Origin: Allomuricauda sp. | GTDB taxonomy: Bacteria; Bacteroidota; Bacteroidia; Flavobacteriales; Flavobacteriaceae | Assembly: GCA_030148335.1 (NCBI GenBank) | Contig: JASBTQ010000022.1 | Location: 1 to 64,000, forward strand | DNA length: 64,000 bases | Reading direction: 5' to 3' | Part shown: positions 47,054-54,794 of the stretch, piece by piece | Numbering within the stretch: the first letter of the stretch is position 1 | Layout of the letters: each line of letters opens with the position of its first letter | Notes under the pieces: model-generated | Told to the model about the DNA's origin: nothing | Databases searched by the model: none | What the model saw: the letters and a program-made list of their open reading frames with translations, nothing else | Program-made: the position numbers and the translations under genes

Positions 47054-48012
47054 TGCCTTTGATCGACTCGAATTACGCTCCTCCTTTGTTTTTTCGAAAC
47101 GGCCATTTGTCCACCATCTATTCGGGGATCATACGTTCGGTGAACGGGGTTCTCCAAAAAAGGGAACGCATTGCACTTTTGGATGGTGATTTTCTGGACT
47201 TGGATTGGAGCGAGGCCCATTCCCCTACCCAAAAACTGGTCATCCTGCTCCATGGTCTGGAGGGAGATGCCCAGCGTCCCTACATTACCGGCAGTGCCAA
47301 GATCCTGAACCAAAATGGCTATGACACCTGTGCCGTAAACTTTAGAAGTTGCAGTGGAGAACCCAACAAACTCTATCGCTCCTATCACTCCGGGGCCACG
47401 GAAGATCTCATTGAGATCCTTGATCATATCCTCAACACAAGGGATTATACCAATATCTATCTCAAAGGATTCAGTCTGGGAGGCAACCTTTTGCTGAAAT
47501 ACCTGGGGGAAGGAAATGCAGTTCCAAAGGAAATCAAAGGGGCGGTGGCCGTATCGGTGCCTTGCGACCTTCATAGCTCGTGCAGGCAATTGCTCAGCCT
47601 AAAGAATGTCCTGTATGCCCAACGTTTTAAAAAGAACCTGTTGGACAAACTGCGGCAGAAGCAGCTTCTTTTTCCTGACCTCATCTCGGATGCCGACATC
47701 AAGTGCATCAAAACATTGAAGGATTTTGATGATATCTATACAAGCCGTGCGCACCATTTTACGGATGCCGAGGACTATTATGCCAAATGCAGTTCCCTTC
47801 AGTTCTTGCCGGACATCACTGTACCCAGTCTCATCATCAATGCCAAAAATGACTCGTTCCTGAGTCCCGAATGCTATCCTTTTGTGGAAACCGAAAAAAA
47901 CCCCCATCTTTTTCTGGAAACTCCAGATCATGGCGGGCATGTCGGCTTTTGGGGTAAAAACAACATCACCTATACAGAAAATAAGGCTTTACATTTCTTC
48001 GAAAGCCGCTAA
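47053..48012 (+). CDS. YheT-family alpha/beta hydrolase
   Basis: The 319-residue protein from MPLIDSNYAPPLFFRNGHLSTIYSG is a YheT/ABHD1-3-type hydrolase. The motif LVILLHGLEGDAQRPY covers the oxyanion region, YLKGFSLGGNLLLKYLGE holds the nucleophile Ser, and the late ETPDHGGHVGFWG holds the catalytic His. Likely an esterase or lipase of unknown substrate. Earlier starts inside bestrophin are rejected, as the ATG overlaps the bestrophin stop by one base, giving an operon. Confidence 0.92.
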   Translation: MPLIDSNYAPPLFFRNGHLSTIYSGIIRSVNGVLQKRERIALLDGDFLDLDWSEAHSPTQKLVILLHGLEGDAQRPYITGSAKILNQNGYDTCAVNFRSCSGEPNKLYRSYHSGATEDLIEILDHILNTRDYTNIYLKGFSLGGNLLLKYLGEGNAVPKEIKGAVAVSVPCDLHSSCRQLLSLKNVLYAQRFKKNLLDKLRQKQLLFPDLISDADIKCIKTLKDFDDIYTSRAHHFTDAEDYYAKCSSLQFLPDITVPSLIINAKNDSFLSPECYPFVETEKNPHLFLETPDHGGHVGFWGKNNITYTENKALHFFESR

Positions 48013-48132
48013 ATGAAAACGTTATAGTTGGATACAGTGGCCCGGAAAACAAAAAACCGATGAATTATTAGCCCCTAATTGCCTATCTTAGTAATTCTAT
48101 TTACACAAACAAACTTCAATAGAACGTAAAGC

Positions 48133-48612
48133 ATGAAAAAAATATTCCTGTTCTTGGCCGTGGGAGCCATTATGGCAAGTTGTGGCGGAAAGAAAGAAGA
48201 GAAAAAGGACGGTTTTGAAGTAAGCCGTACAAAAACAGAAGAGAAAAAAGCGGAAGATGGTGGCGGAGTCCCCGTGGATCTGGACAACAAAGGTGTAGGT
48301 CCCATCAAAAATGTGGATTTCCCTGACGAGATCGACCAAGAAATGGCCGCTCGCGGACAGGCCAAGTTCGATGCCATCTGCGTGGCTTGCCACATGGTGG
48401 ACCAGCGCATGATAGGCCCTGCCATGAAGGGAGTCTATGAAAGAAGGAGTCCGGAATGGGTCATGAACATGATCCTGAACCCTGATGGGATGCTCAAAGA
48501 AGACCCCATCGCCAAGGCCTTGTTGAAAGAATACAACAATGCCATTATGCTGGACCAGAACCTGACCGAGGAAGAGGCCAGGGATGTTGCTGAATACCTC
48601 AGGACGCTATAA
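48133..48612 (+). CDS. Lipoprotein c-type cytochrome
   Basis: The 159-residue protein has a lipoprotein signal (MKKIFLFLAVGAIMASC), a charged linker (about 20-60) and a monoheme cytochrome c domain with the heme motif CVACH and a C-terminal EEEARDVAEYLRTL helix. The Met ligand is probably in NAIMLDQ. It is membrane-tethered in the periplasm and likely an electron carrier. Partner unknown. A hairpin terminator follows. Confidence 0.92.
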   Translation: MKKIFLFLAVGAIMASCGGKKEEKKDGFEVSRTKTEEKKAEDGGGVPVDLDNKGVGPIKNVDFPDEIDQEMAARGQAKFDAICVACHMVDQRMIGPAMKGVYERRSPEWVMNMILNPDGMLKEDPIAKALLKEYNNAIMLDQNLTEEEARDVAEYLRTL

Positions 48613-48635
48613 GAGCCTGTACATAAATTTCTTTG

Positions 48636-48681
48636 AAATGCTGTTGTTTTTAAGTAAAGCAACAGCATTTTGCATTTTACA
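48636..48681 (+). terminator. Hairpin after cytochrome gene
   Basis: AAATGCTGTTG and CAACAGCATTT form an 11-bp stem with a 13-nt loop. The T-run (TTTTGCATTTT) is imperfect. Confidence 0.6.
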
Positions 48682-48693
48682 AACTAATCAAAC

Positions 48694-49401
48694 ATGAGAC
48701 ACTTTCTTTTTGCATTGCTCGGTTGCCTCTCAGTGACTGCAATGACCGCCCAAGACCTGCAAGGTGCCTGGGAAATGACCCAGACCAATGAGCAAGGAAC
48801 AGAAGTACAACATATTGCCATCATAGCCGGGGACTATATCTCCAAGGCCTTTTTTGAAAAAGAGACCGGAAAGTTTATCGGCACCAAGGGCGGGAGCTAC
48901 AAGGCCGACGGTCAAAATTTTACTTATCTGTTCGAATATGCCTCATTGAACCCCGAACTGGTGGGAACCCAAAAGAGCGTCCCTTACGAACTGGTGGACG
49001 GAAAACTCCACTTGGGTGATGCGACCTGGTCCAAAATCGATGATGGGACACCCGGGAATCTCTCCGGTGCATGGCTCATTTCCGGAAGGAAGCAAGATGG
49101 CGAGGTCGTGAAACGAAATACCTCGGGCCCGCGCAAGACCATGAAGATCTTGTCCGGCACCCGCTTCCAGTGGATCGCCTACAATACGGAGACCAAGGAA
49201 TTCATGGGCACAGGAGGGGGAACCTACACCACTAAGGAAGGAAAATATACGGAGAACATCGGCTTCTTTTCCCGGGACGATTCTAGAGTGGGCGCCAGTT
49301 TGCAATTTGATTATAGCTTGGAAGACGGGGACTGGCACCATTCCGGTTTGAGCAGCAAAGGACAGCCCATATACGAGGTCTGGAGCAAACGAACGGAGTA
49401 A
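48694..49401 (+). CDS. Secreted protein with duplicated lipocalin-like domain
   Basis: The 235-residue product has a signal peptide ending near AMTAQ and two tandem similar halves. Each starts LxGAW and continues through FIGTKGGSY / FMGTGGGTY and VGTQKSVPYELVDGKLH / VGASLQFDYSLEDGDWH. The repeat fits a lipocalin-like beta fold of Bacteroidota exported proteins. Ligand unknown. It is monocistronic, just upstream of a META-domain lipoprotein operon. Confidence 0.78.
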   Translation: MRHFLFALLGCLSVTAMTAQDLQGAWEMTQTNEQGTEVQHIAIIAGDYISKAFFEKETGKFIGTKGGSYKADGQNFTYLFEYASLNPELVGTQKSVPYELVDGKLHLGDATWSKIDDGTPGNLSGAWLISGRKQDGEVVKRNTSGPRKTMKILSGTRFQWIAYNTETKEFMGTGGGTYTTKEGKYTENIGFFSRDDSRVGASLQFDYSLEDGDWHHSGLSSKGQPIYEVWSKRTE

Positions 49402-49498
49402 GGACCGTTTTCAGATGGCACAATCCGTTACAGAAACAATGATGAATTTTATTTTTTTAGTATTTTTCCTAAACATTAACCATTAATTTCTGTAAAAA

Positions 49499-49921
49499 AT
49501 GAAAACCTCTATCCTATTATTCTTCTTTGCCATAGTCCTGGCAGATTCCTGTAGCAATTCCAAATCCAGTGCAGAGGCGCTCTATGGCCCCACTTGGGAA
49601 CTGGATTACATAACTGGCCCAAGGATTGCCTTTGAAGGGCTTTTCCCGGACAAAAAACCACAGATCACTTTCGACAAGGAGTCCTCCAAAGTCACAGGCA
49701 CGGACAGCTGCAACGGGTATTCCGCCGAATATGTTCTGGAGGGGAGCTCCATTTCCTTTGGCGAACCCGGCCCCACGACCATGATGTTCTGTGGTGGCAG
49801 CGAGCGCCAATTTTTGGAAATGATGAAAAAAGTGGATGGTTTCTCCTTTGATGAAGATGGAAAACTCAACCTGTTGATGGGCGAAATCCCCATGATGCGC
49901 TTCAAAAAGATAGGGGCATGA
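49499..49921 (+). CDS. META-domain (HslJ-like) lipoprotein
   Basis: The 140-residue protein has a signal sequence ending LADSC and one META domain with YGPTWELDYITGP, GTDSCNGYSAEY and TMMFCGGSERQFLEMM, the pattern of the HslJ heat-shock lipoprotein. Function unknown, possibly envelope stress. First of a three-gene operon. Its stop overlaps the next ATG (ATGA). Confidence 0.87.
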   Translation: MKTSILLFFFAIVLADSCSNSKSSAEALYGPTWELDYITGPRIAFEGLFPDKKPQITFDKESSKVTGTDSCNGYSAEYVLEGSSISFGEPGPTTMMFCGGSERQFLEMMKKVDGFSFDEDGKLNLLMGEIPMMRFKKIGA

Positions 49922-50733
49922 AAAAAAACGTTATGGCCATCTGTTTCCTAGTCTTCCTTTCCAGCTGTGTGGAAAAGAAAAAAAAGAATGCGGAACAGAC
50001 AGGGGCCACGGAAGAAACGACAGACACGATCAAGGAAAGGAAAAGCGCCAGAGCAATGTCCGCAGCGCATACCGAAAATTATTTCAAGGCCACAGGGACA
50101 GAACCTTTTTGGGGCCTAAAGATCTATGGGGACAGGGTGGAACTCAGTACTGTTGAAGGGGACACCATCGTTGTGCCGCACACGGAGCCCATCAGGGTAC
50201 AGGATGCCAATATAAAGATGTACCGTGCACAGACCGAGGCCACGGCCATGGATGTCGTCATCTCCCAAAAAGAATGCACCAATGCCATGTCCGGCGAAGT
50301 ATCTCCGTATTCCGTGACCATTTCCTATAAAAAGACCGGGGAGGAAGAAACCCATGTCTTGGAAGGCTGCGGCTCGTATGTGACCGATTATAGGCTCAAT
50401 GATATCTGGGTGCTGGAGGAAATGGGGGCCAAAAAAGTGTCCAAAGAAGAGTTCAACGGGAAAGATGTGCCCTATATGGAAATCTATACCGAGGACAACC
50501 GTTTTTCAGGTTTTTCGGGCTGCAACCGAATGACAGGAAGTCTCTTCTACGAAAAGGACCTCCTGCGTTTTGCCCAGATTGCCTCCACTCAAATGGCCTG
50601 CCCCAAGATGGACAGGGAATCCGAATTTTTGAAGGCCCTGCAAAGCGGCACACAATATAAGGTGGAAAACAATAGACTCTACCTTTCCAACGGTAGCGAA
50701 GAAAACCTGCTCATATTCAAAAAAATAGACTGA
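49918..50733 (+). CDS. Two-domain lipoprotein: COG3650-like plus META domain
   Basis: The 271-residue lipoprotein (lipobox FLSSC) has a Lys-rich linker, a COG3650-like membrane-associated domain at about 55-145 (ATGTEPFWGLKIYGDRVEL, SQKECTNAMSGEVSPYSV) and a META domain at about 155-270 (IWVLEEMG, FSGFSGCNRMTGS, STQMACPKM). Similar fusions of a heavy-metal/heme-related domain with HslJ occur in Gram-negative envelopes. Function unknown. Coupled by overlap to the preceding META gene and 2 nt from the next gene. Confidence 0.87.
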   Translation: MKKNVMAICFLVFLSSCVEKKKKNAEQTGATEETTDTIKERKSARAMSAAHTENYFKATGTEPFWGLKIYGDRVELSTVEGDTIVVPHTEPIRVQDANIKMYRAQTEATAMDVVISQKECTNAMSGEVSPYSVTISYKKTGEEETHVLEGCGSYVTDYRLNDIWVLEEMGAKKVSKEEFNGKDVPYMEIYTEDNRFSGFSGCNRMTGSLFYEKDLLRFAQIASTQMACPKMDRESEFLKALQSGTQYKVENNRLYLSNGSEENLLIFKKID

Positions 50734-50735
50734 TC

Positions 50736-51206
50736 ATGAAAAAACTACTTTTTACCTGCTTGGCCCTATCGGTTTTGGCCAGTTGCAAGACCAAAGAAAA
50801 GCAAGAAGAGAACGAGACCCAGCCCGAAGTCCCGATGGCGGTTGAAGAAAAAGCGCCCGCCTTGGCGTTGGGATGTTATACCTATGATGGCAACGGCAAC
50901 CACATTGTACTGGAGATCACCGAAATGAACGGCACCGTTCTCGGAAACCTGGACTATGCCCTCAAGGAAAAGGATGCTAACAAGGGGACTTTTTCCGGTG
51001 TCTTGAAGGACAGTGTGCTCCTCGGGAGTTACACCTTTATGTCCGAAGGCACGGAAAGCACCCGCGAGGTGGCCTTTTTGGTGAAGGAGGGGCAGTTGAT
51101 CGAAGGATTTGGCGCACTGGACGAGACCGGGACCGCCTTTCAGAATCCAGTTTCCCTCAGTTTCAGTTCGTCCATGCCGTTGTCCAAAACGGATTGTGAA
51201 CCGTGA
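50736..51206 (+). CDS. Lipoprotein of unknown function
   Basis: The 156-residue lipoprotein (MKKLLFTCLALSVLASC) has an acidic linker and a beta-rich domain with GCYTYDGNGNHIVLEITEMNGTVLGNLDYAL and FSGVLKDSVLLGSYTFMSEG, a lipocalin-like pattern. It is last in the META lipoprotein operon, 2 nt after the previous stop. No family function. Confidence 0.78.
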   Translation: MKKLLFTCLALSVLASCKTKEKQEENETQPEVPMAVEEKAPALALGCYTYDGNGNHIVLEITEMNGTVLGNLDYALKEKDANKGTFSGVLKDSVLLGSYTFMSEGTESTREVAFLVKEGQLIEGFGALDETGTAFQNPVSLSFSSSMPLSKTDCEP

Positions 51207-51307
51207 TACCCAACGGGATTCTTTCGTATGGGCCAGAAGAGAGTCAAACCCATCGATGATACCCCAATTGGGGGGTATATGGATGTATTTTACATCTATA
51301 TATACAA
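51207..51307. other. Gap before cassette 1, with tRNA-3'-end-like remnant
   Basis: Minus-strand 51226-51262 looks like a degraded tRNA 3' end: a T-arm-like GGGTTTGACTC, then TCTTCTGGCCCA. In the plus frame it gives WARRESNP, a spurious peptide known from antisense tRNA. A short inverted repeat (ATACCCC/GGGGTAT) follows. No attC-like right arm precedes the first cassette. Confidence 0.35.
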
Positions 51308-51323
51308 GTTACCTGCAAGCTAA

Positions 51324-51965
51324 ATGAAGCGATTTTTTTCTCCCTTTTTCTTTATATCAATCTTAACGCTAATTTCTTGTATTTATATTTTAATTACAGA
51401 TGAAAGCGGGTGGGGATTAGTTGGGGTATTCTATTTGGCCCCAGCAGCTTTAGTAATTCTTTTAATTGACTTTATTCTGAAAAAAGGATTTAATAAGCTT
51501 AAAAAAGTTAATATCATCGAATTAATAGTTGTTGGAATCTTGGTTTTCGCATATTATTACGGAGAGCGAATTAAAACCTTGGAAATATCTGATGATTTTG
51601 ATAAAGAATATGTTTCTATTATTTATGACGTTGAAAATGAAAAAGGACTTTCAATAACTCCATTGACTTGGTCAAAAACTATCGAAATTCCAGAAAATGG
51701 AATTTTATTAACGTCTTCCGGCTTCAATAAAAACCTTCCTGAAACTAGAATGAAATTTCAATCAGGGACCTCTGTAACTATCAAAGAATCTGGAAAAGGA
51801 TTTGTTGAATTTCCGGAATCTCAATTCGAATTCAATGGAAAAGTATATAAGTATAGAAGTTGGAAAATTCAAGAAGGATTTTGTTGTATGTGGTCTAGTA
51901 ATGAATCCGATAGTTTGAATATAGCTCTTAAAGCTGAATTCGAAAAAATAAAAGCCAGCAGGTAA
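51324..51965 (+). CDS. Cassette 1 gene: membrane protein of unknown function
   Basis: The 213-residue protein has three hydrophobic N-terminal segments (SPFFFISILTLISCIYILI, LVGVFYLAPAALVILLIDFIL, IIELIVVGILVFAYYYG) and a C-terminal beta-rich, probably extracytoplasmic domain (FVEFPESQFEFNGKVYKYRSW). Strong AT bias against its neighbours marks it as acquired. The stop codon TAA is part of the attC start (GCAGGTAAC), which is typical of tightly packed cassettes. No family recognised. Confidence 0.75.
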   Translation: MKRFFSPFFFISILTLISCIYILITDESGWGLVGVFYLAPAALVILLIDFILKKGFNKLKKVNIIELIVVGILVFAYYYGERIKTLEISDDFDKEYVSIIYDVENEKGLSITPLTWSKTIEIPENGILLTSSGFNKNLPETRMKFQSGTSVTIKESGKGFVEFPESQFEFNGKVYKYRSWKIQEGFCCMWSSNESDSLNIALKAEFEKIKASR

Positions 51966-52092
51966 CACTGGCTATAATTCATTGCTCGCTAAGTGCTAAA
52001 CCAGAAACCAATAACTTTAACCGGCTTGATTCCTACTCTGAAAATCATTCTGATCTTCCTCGCCACGGAATCATAGCCTAAACGTTGTGAGC
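51958..52092 (+). repeat. attC-like recombination site 1
   Basis: 135-bp imperfect palindrome: GCAGGTAAC at the start, arms TGGCTATAATTC and GGAATCATAGCC, and GTTGTGAGC at the end. The end box belongs to the next cassette, as expected for attC. Confidence 0.7.
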
Positions 52093-52101
52093 AAGCTAAA
52101 C

Positions 52102-52800
52102 ATGAAAAGAGTTTTAATAATATCGATTTGTTCCTTAGTATGGCTTTGTTCTTGCAAACAAAAAAGTACATCAATAACAGAAAAAGTAGTCATTCAATCG
52201 GAAATAAAAACCACTGCCCATAGTAATAAGAGACAACCATCACAGAATCAGGACTTAGAAAAATACATCTACACGGATACTACATACACCCTCATCAATG
52301 GAAAAATGATTACCATACAAAACAGTTTTCCAAAGGGAGGAATGATTGAACCGGGTAGAACACAATATTCTAACTCAGCTGGGAAATTACATGGATTTGC
52401 AGCCTTTTGGACTCGAATAATAAATGAAACTGATATCCCTTTGGAGCTAAACATAAATATTTCCGCCGATTCATTTTCAATTTTCACTCCACCTGACTCC
52501 TATTTGAAGTTATTTTTGCCTAAAGAAAAAATCTCGGTTAATAAACTTTCAAAATTCAACTATGGCTTAACTGAAATAAAGTCTTATTTAGACGCAAATT
52601 TTGATAATGCCAGCATATTACAAAAAACCATTAATCCTAATGAGGAGTATATTTTTTATGTAATAACATTAACTTATGAAGCTGCTGGAACGCCAAGGGC
52701 TGGACTTATCTTGAAAGAACAAGACCTATACTATAAAATGAGTATAGCGCCTCATGGTTCTGGAATTGTTCCATTTGGCACGATTACTCTAAAAAAATAA
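52102..52800 (+). CDS. Cassette 2 gene: lipoprotein of unknown function
   Basis: The start is the ATG at MKRVLIISICSLVWLCSC, a lipoprotein signal. The upstream GTG lies in the attC end box. The 232-residue product has a beta-rich mature part with TLINGKMITIQNSFPKGG and KLHGFAAFWTRIINETDIPLELNINIS, resembling small periplasmic beta-sandwich proteins, but no family is recognised. It is AT-rich like cassette 1 and ends 7 nt before its attC-like site. Confidence 0.75.
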   Translation: MKRVLIISICSLVWLCSCKQKSTSITEKVVIQSEIKTTAHSNKRQPSQNQDLEKYIYTDTTYTLINGKMITIQNSFPKGGMIEPGRTQYSNSAGKLHGFAAFWTRIINETDIPLELNINISADSFSIFTPPDSYLKLFLPKEKISVNKLSKFNYGLTEIKSYLDANFDNASILQKTINPNEEYIFYVITLTYEAAGTPRAGLILKEQDLYYKMSIAPHGSGIVPFGTITLKK

Positions 52801-52807
52801 AAAGCCA

Positions 52808-52948
52808 GCTCACAGCAATGGCTATAATTCATTGTTCGCTTCTTCCCTAAACTAAATTCCCTACTTTTAATAAAAGTAAACAACCAAGGGAATGCTTTCG
52901 TCCTACCAACCCCCAGACACCACGAAATCATTGCCGAGACCGTTACCA
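52808..52948 (+). repeat. attC-like recombination site 2
   Basis: Starts GCTCACAGC, shares TGGCTATAATTCATTG and TTCGCT with site 1, and ends with a divergent right arm (cacgaaatcattgcc) and a GTTACCA box. About 141 bp. Confidence 0.65.
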
Positions 52949-52953
52949 ATCCT

Positions 52954-54141
52954 ATGAAAACCAACTTTATCCACAGACCTATTATGGCCATCCTGTTCTT
53001 GGTGATAGGGGTCCGTCCGATGCAATCACAAGTTGAGGAACAAATTGTCCTCGGCACAAAACACACCCTTAGGTCCACCGTTTTGGAGGAAGACAGGGAC
53101 TATTGGATCAGCCTTCCAGAGTCCTATCACGATAAAGGATCGTCCTATAAAAGGTATCCCGTGCTCATCGTACTCGATGGAAATGTGCACTTCAAGCCCA
53201 TCGCGGGAATGGTAAACTACATGAGCGCTGACACCTACCGAAACCAAAAAATCCCGGAGATGATCGTGGTCGCCATCCAGAATGTGGATCGGAGAAGGGA
53301 CTACACCCCGGACAAGATCATTACCACAAGGGCGAACACTTCCGGCGGAGGGGACCGCTTTCTTCAATTTTTGGAAGACGAACTTTTGCCAGACTTGGAC
53401 CAGAAGTATAGAACAGTGCCTTATCGAATCCTTTTTGGACATTCGTTAGGGGGTCTCTTGGCCGCCCATGCCTATATGAAAGAAAAAACACTTTTCAATG
53501 CATTCATTGCGGTCGACCCGAGTTTTGGGACTTGGGATTCAGAAACCATGGACCATAAACTGGATGCATTGACCGATGGTTCCTTTAAAAGGTTCCTTTA
53601 CATGGCCACGGCAAATTGGGGCAAAAGAAATATCCGGAACCGTGATCGCCATGTGAGGTTCTATGAGGCACTGAACAGCAAATCCAGCGGTACGCTGCCC
53701 GCCAAACTGGAATACTTCGAGCATGAAGACCATAGCTCGGTCCCCATCATTGCCTTTCACAATGGAATCTCCGCAATTTTTGAAGGCTACGGGATTTCCT
53801 ATCGGGACATCGCTGCCAAAGAGCAGCTCACGGAGCATTTTCAGGAAATTTCGGAGCGGCTCTCCTGGGATTTTCCGCCCCCCGAACACCTCGTGAACCA
53901 ACTGGGTTATGCCGTGCTGCAAAGCAGAAATGCGGAGGACAGGCCCAAAGCATTGGAGTTCTTCCTGTTGAATGTGGAAAACTTCCCCACGTCGCCCAAT
54001 GCATACGATAGCTTGGCAGAGGCCTATGAGACGCTGGGAGACACCCAAAAAGCAATCGAAAACTATAAAAAAGTCCTTGGGCTGGAACCGGACAATGCCA
54101 ACGCTTCACTAAAAATAAAGGAGTTGAACAAAAGCGAATGA
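52954..54141 (+). CDS. Exported esterase (esterase D/Fes-type) with TPR tail
   Basis: The 395-residue protein has a signal peptide (MAILFLVIGVRPMQS), an alpha/beta-hydrolase putative-esterase domain at about 25-280 with nucleophile motif GHSLGG, YPVLIVLDGNVHFKP and the His in EHEDHSSVP, and one to two TPR repeats at the C terminus (AYDSLAEAYETLGDTQKAIENYKK). Similar enzymes hydrolyse siderophore or carbohydrate esters. Its ATG lies only 10 nt after the GTTACC box of attC-like site 2, so its upstream DNA comes from cassette insertion. No attC is seen after it and GC is normal. Confidence 0.88.
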   Translation: MKTNFIHRPIMAILFLVIGVRPMQSQVEEQIVLGTKHTLRSTVLEEDRDYWISLPESYHDKGSSYKRYPVLIVLDGNVHFKPIAGMVNYMSADTYRNQKIPEMIVVAIQNVDRRRDYTPDKIITTRANTSGGGDRFLQFLEDELLPDLDQKYRTVPYRILFGHSLGGLLAAHAYMKEKTLFNAFIAVDPSFGTWDSETMDHKLDALTDGSFKRFLYMATANWGKRNIRNRDRHVRFYEALNSKSSGTLPAKLEYFEHEDHSSVPIIAFHNGISAIFEGYGISYRDIAAKEQLTEHFQEISERLSWDFPPPEHLVNQLGYAVLQSRNAEDRPKALEFFLLNVENFPTSPNAYDSLAEAYETLGDTQKAIENYKKVLGLEPDNANASLKIKELNKSE

Positions 54142-54291
54142 ATACGATTGGCCACGTAACATCCCATGCATTGTTGAAACGCGTTGAGACCATTCGAGGT
54201 AATTGTTTTGGCCCGACTTTGCCCCTCTTTTTGCCAAAAAAGGTCCGATGGTGACTTTCAAATGGTTATTTTTAACTTAAAAACCATCAAT

Positions 54292-54783
54292 ATGTATCCA
54301 AGAATCATTTTCCTTTTCTTTTTGATCAGTGGCTTTGCGGGCACGGCGCAATCCACGTCGGAAGATACAGCCGTGAAGAAATCTGACGAAGTCCTGTACG
54401 ATGCCGAAAAAGCGGCAAAGTACGGCGCTGATGACTATGGCATGAAAAAGTACATCTTTGCCTTTTTGAAGCGTGGCCCAAACCGCACGTCGGACAAGGA
54501 GGAAGCGGCCAAATTGCAAACCGCCCACCTCGAGAACATCGGAAGGTTGGCCAAGGAAGGGAAATTGGTGCTGGCAGGTCCTTTTTTTGGAAATGATGAC
54601 CTTCGCGGCATCTATGTCTTCAATGTGGAGACCCTGGAAGAGGCCAAGGAACTTACCGAGACCGACCCTGCCATAAAAGCGGGTAGCTTGGTCATGGAAC
54701 TCAAAGAGTGGTACGGCTCCGCAGCACTCATGGCGATTAATGAAATTGCACCTACTCTGGCCAAAAAATCAATCATGGATTGA
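54292..54783 (+). CDS. Exported YciI-family protein
   Basis: Starting at MYPRIIFLFFLISGFAGTAQ (signal peptide) the product is 163 residues. The ORF-track extension is non-coding. The YCII domain is at about 55-150 (MKKYIFAFLKRGPNRTSD, LVLAGPFFGNDDLRGIYVFNVETLEEAKELTETDPAI). YciI-like proteins have a ferredoxin-like fold and putative enzyme activity on small molecules. Here it is exported. It ends 12 nt before a DinB gene, so they are an operon. Confidence 0.85.
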   Translation: MYPRIIFLFFLISGFAGTAQSTSEDTAVKKSDEVLYDAEKAAKYGADDYGMKKYIFAFLKRGPNRTSDKEEAAKLQTAHLENIGRLAKEGKLVLAGPFFGNDDLRGIYVFNVETLEEAKELTETDPAIKAGSLVMELKEWYGSAALMAINEIAPTLAKKSIMD

Positions 54784-54794
54784 CCCATAGCAAC

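Larger units (their letters stand above)
51308..52948 (+). mobile_element. Two integron-like gene cassettes with attC-like sites, no integrase (CALIN-like)
   Basis: Cassette 1 begins GTTACCTGC (51308) and its attC begins GCAGGTAAC (51958), an exact reverse complement. Cassette 2 begins GTTGTGAGC (52084) and its attC begins GCTCACAGC (52808), complementary at 8 of 9. Within integron cassettes the start of a cassette is complementary to the R'' box of its own attC. The two attC-like sites share a TGGCTATAATTCATTG left arm and a CACGxAATCATxGCC right arm. Both cassette genes are AT-rich and lack their own promoter. No intI is seen in the window. Confidence 0.75.

Noticed and set aside
51109-51327. 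72-aa ORF containing WARRESNP
   Set aside because: Overlaps the lipoprotein gene in another frame; the peptide is a known artefact of antisense tRNA-like sequence.
54142-54200. Possible third attC-like site after the esterase
   Set aside because: Only GATTGG...GTAAC loosely fits; no TGGCTATAATTC-type arm or right arm is present.
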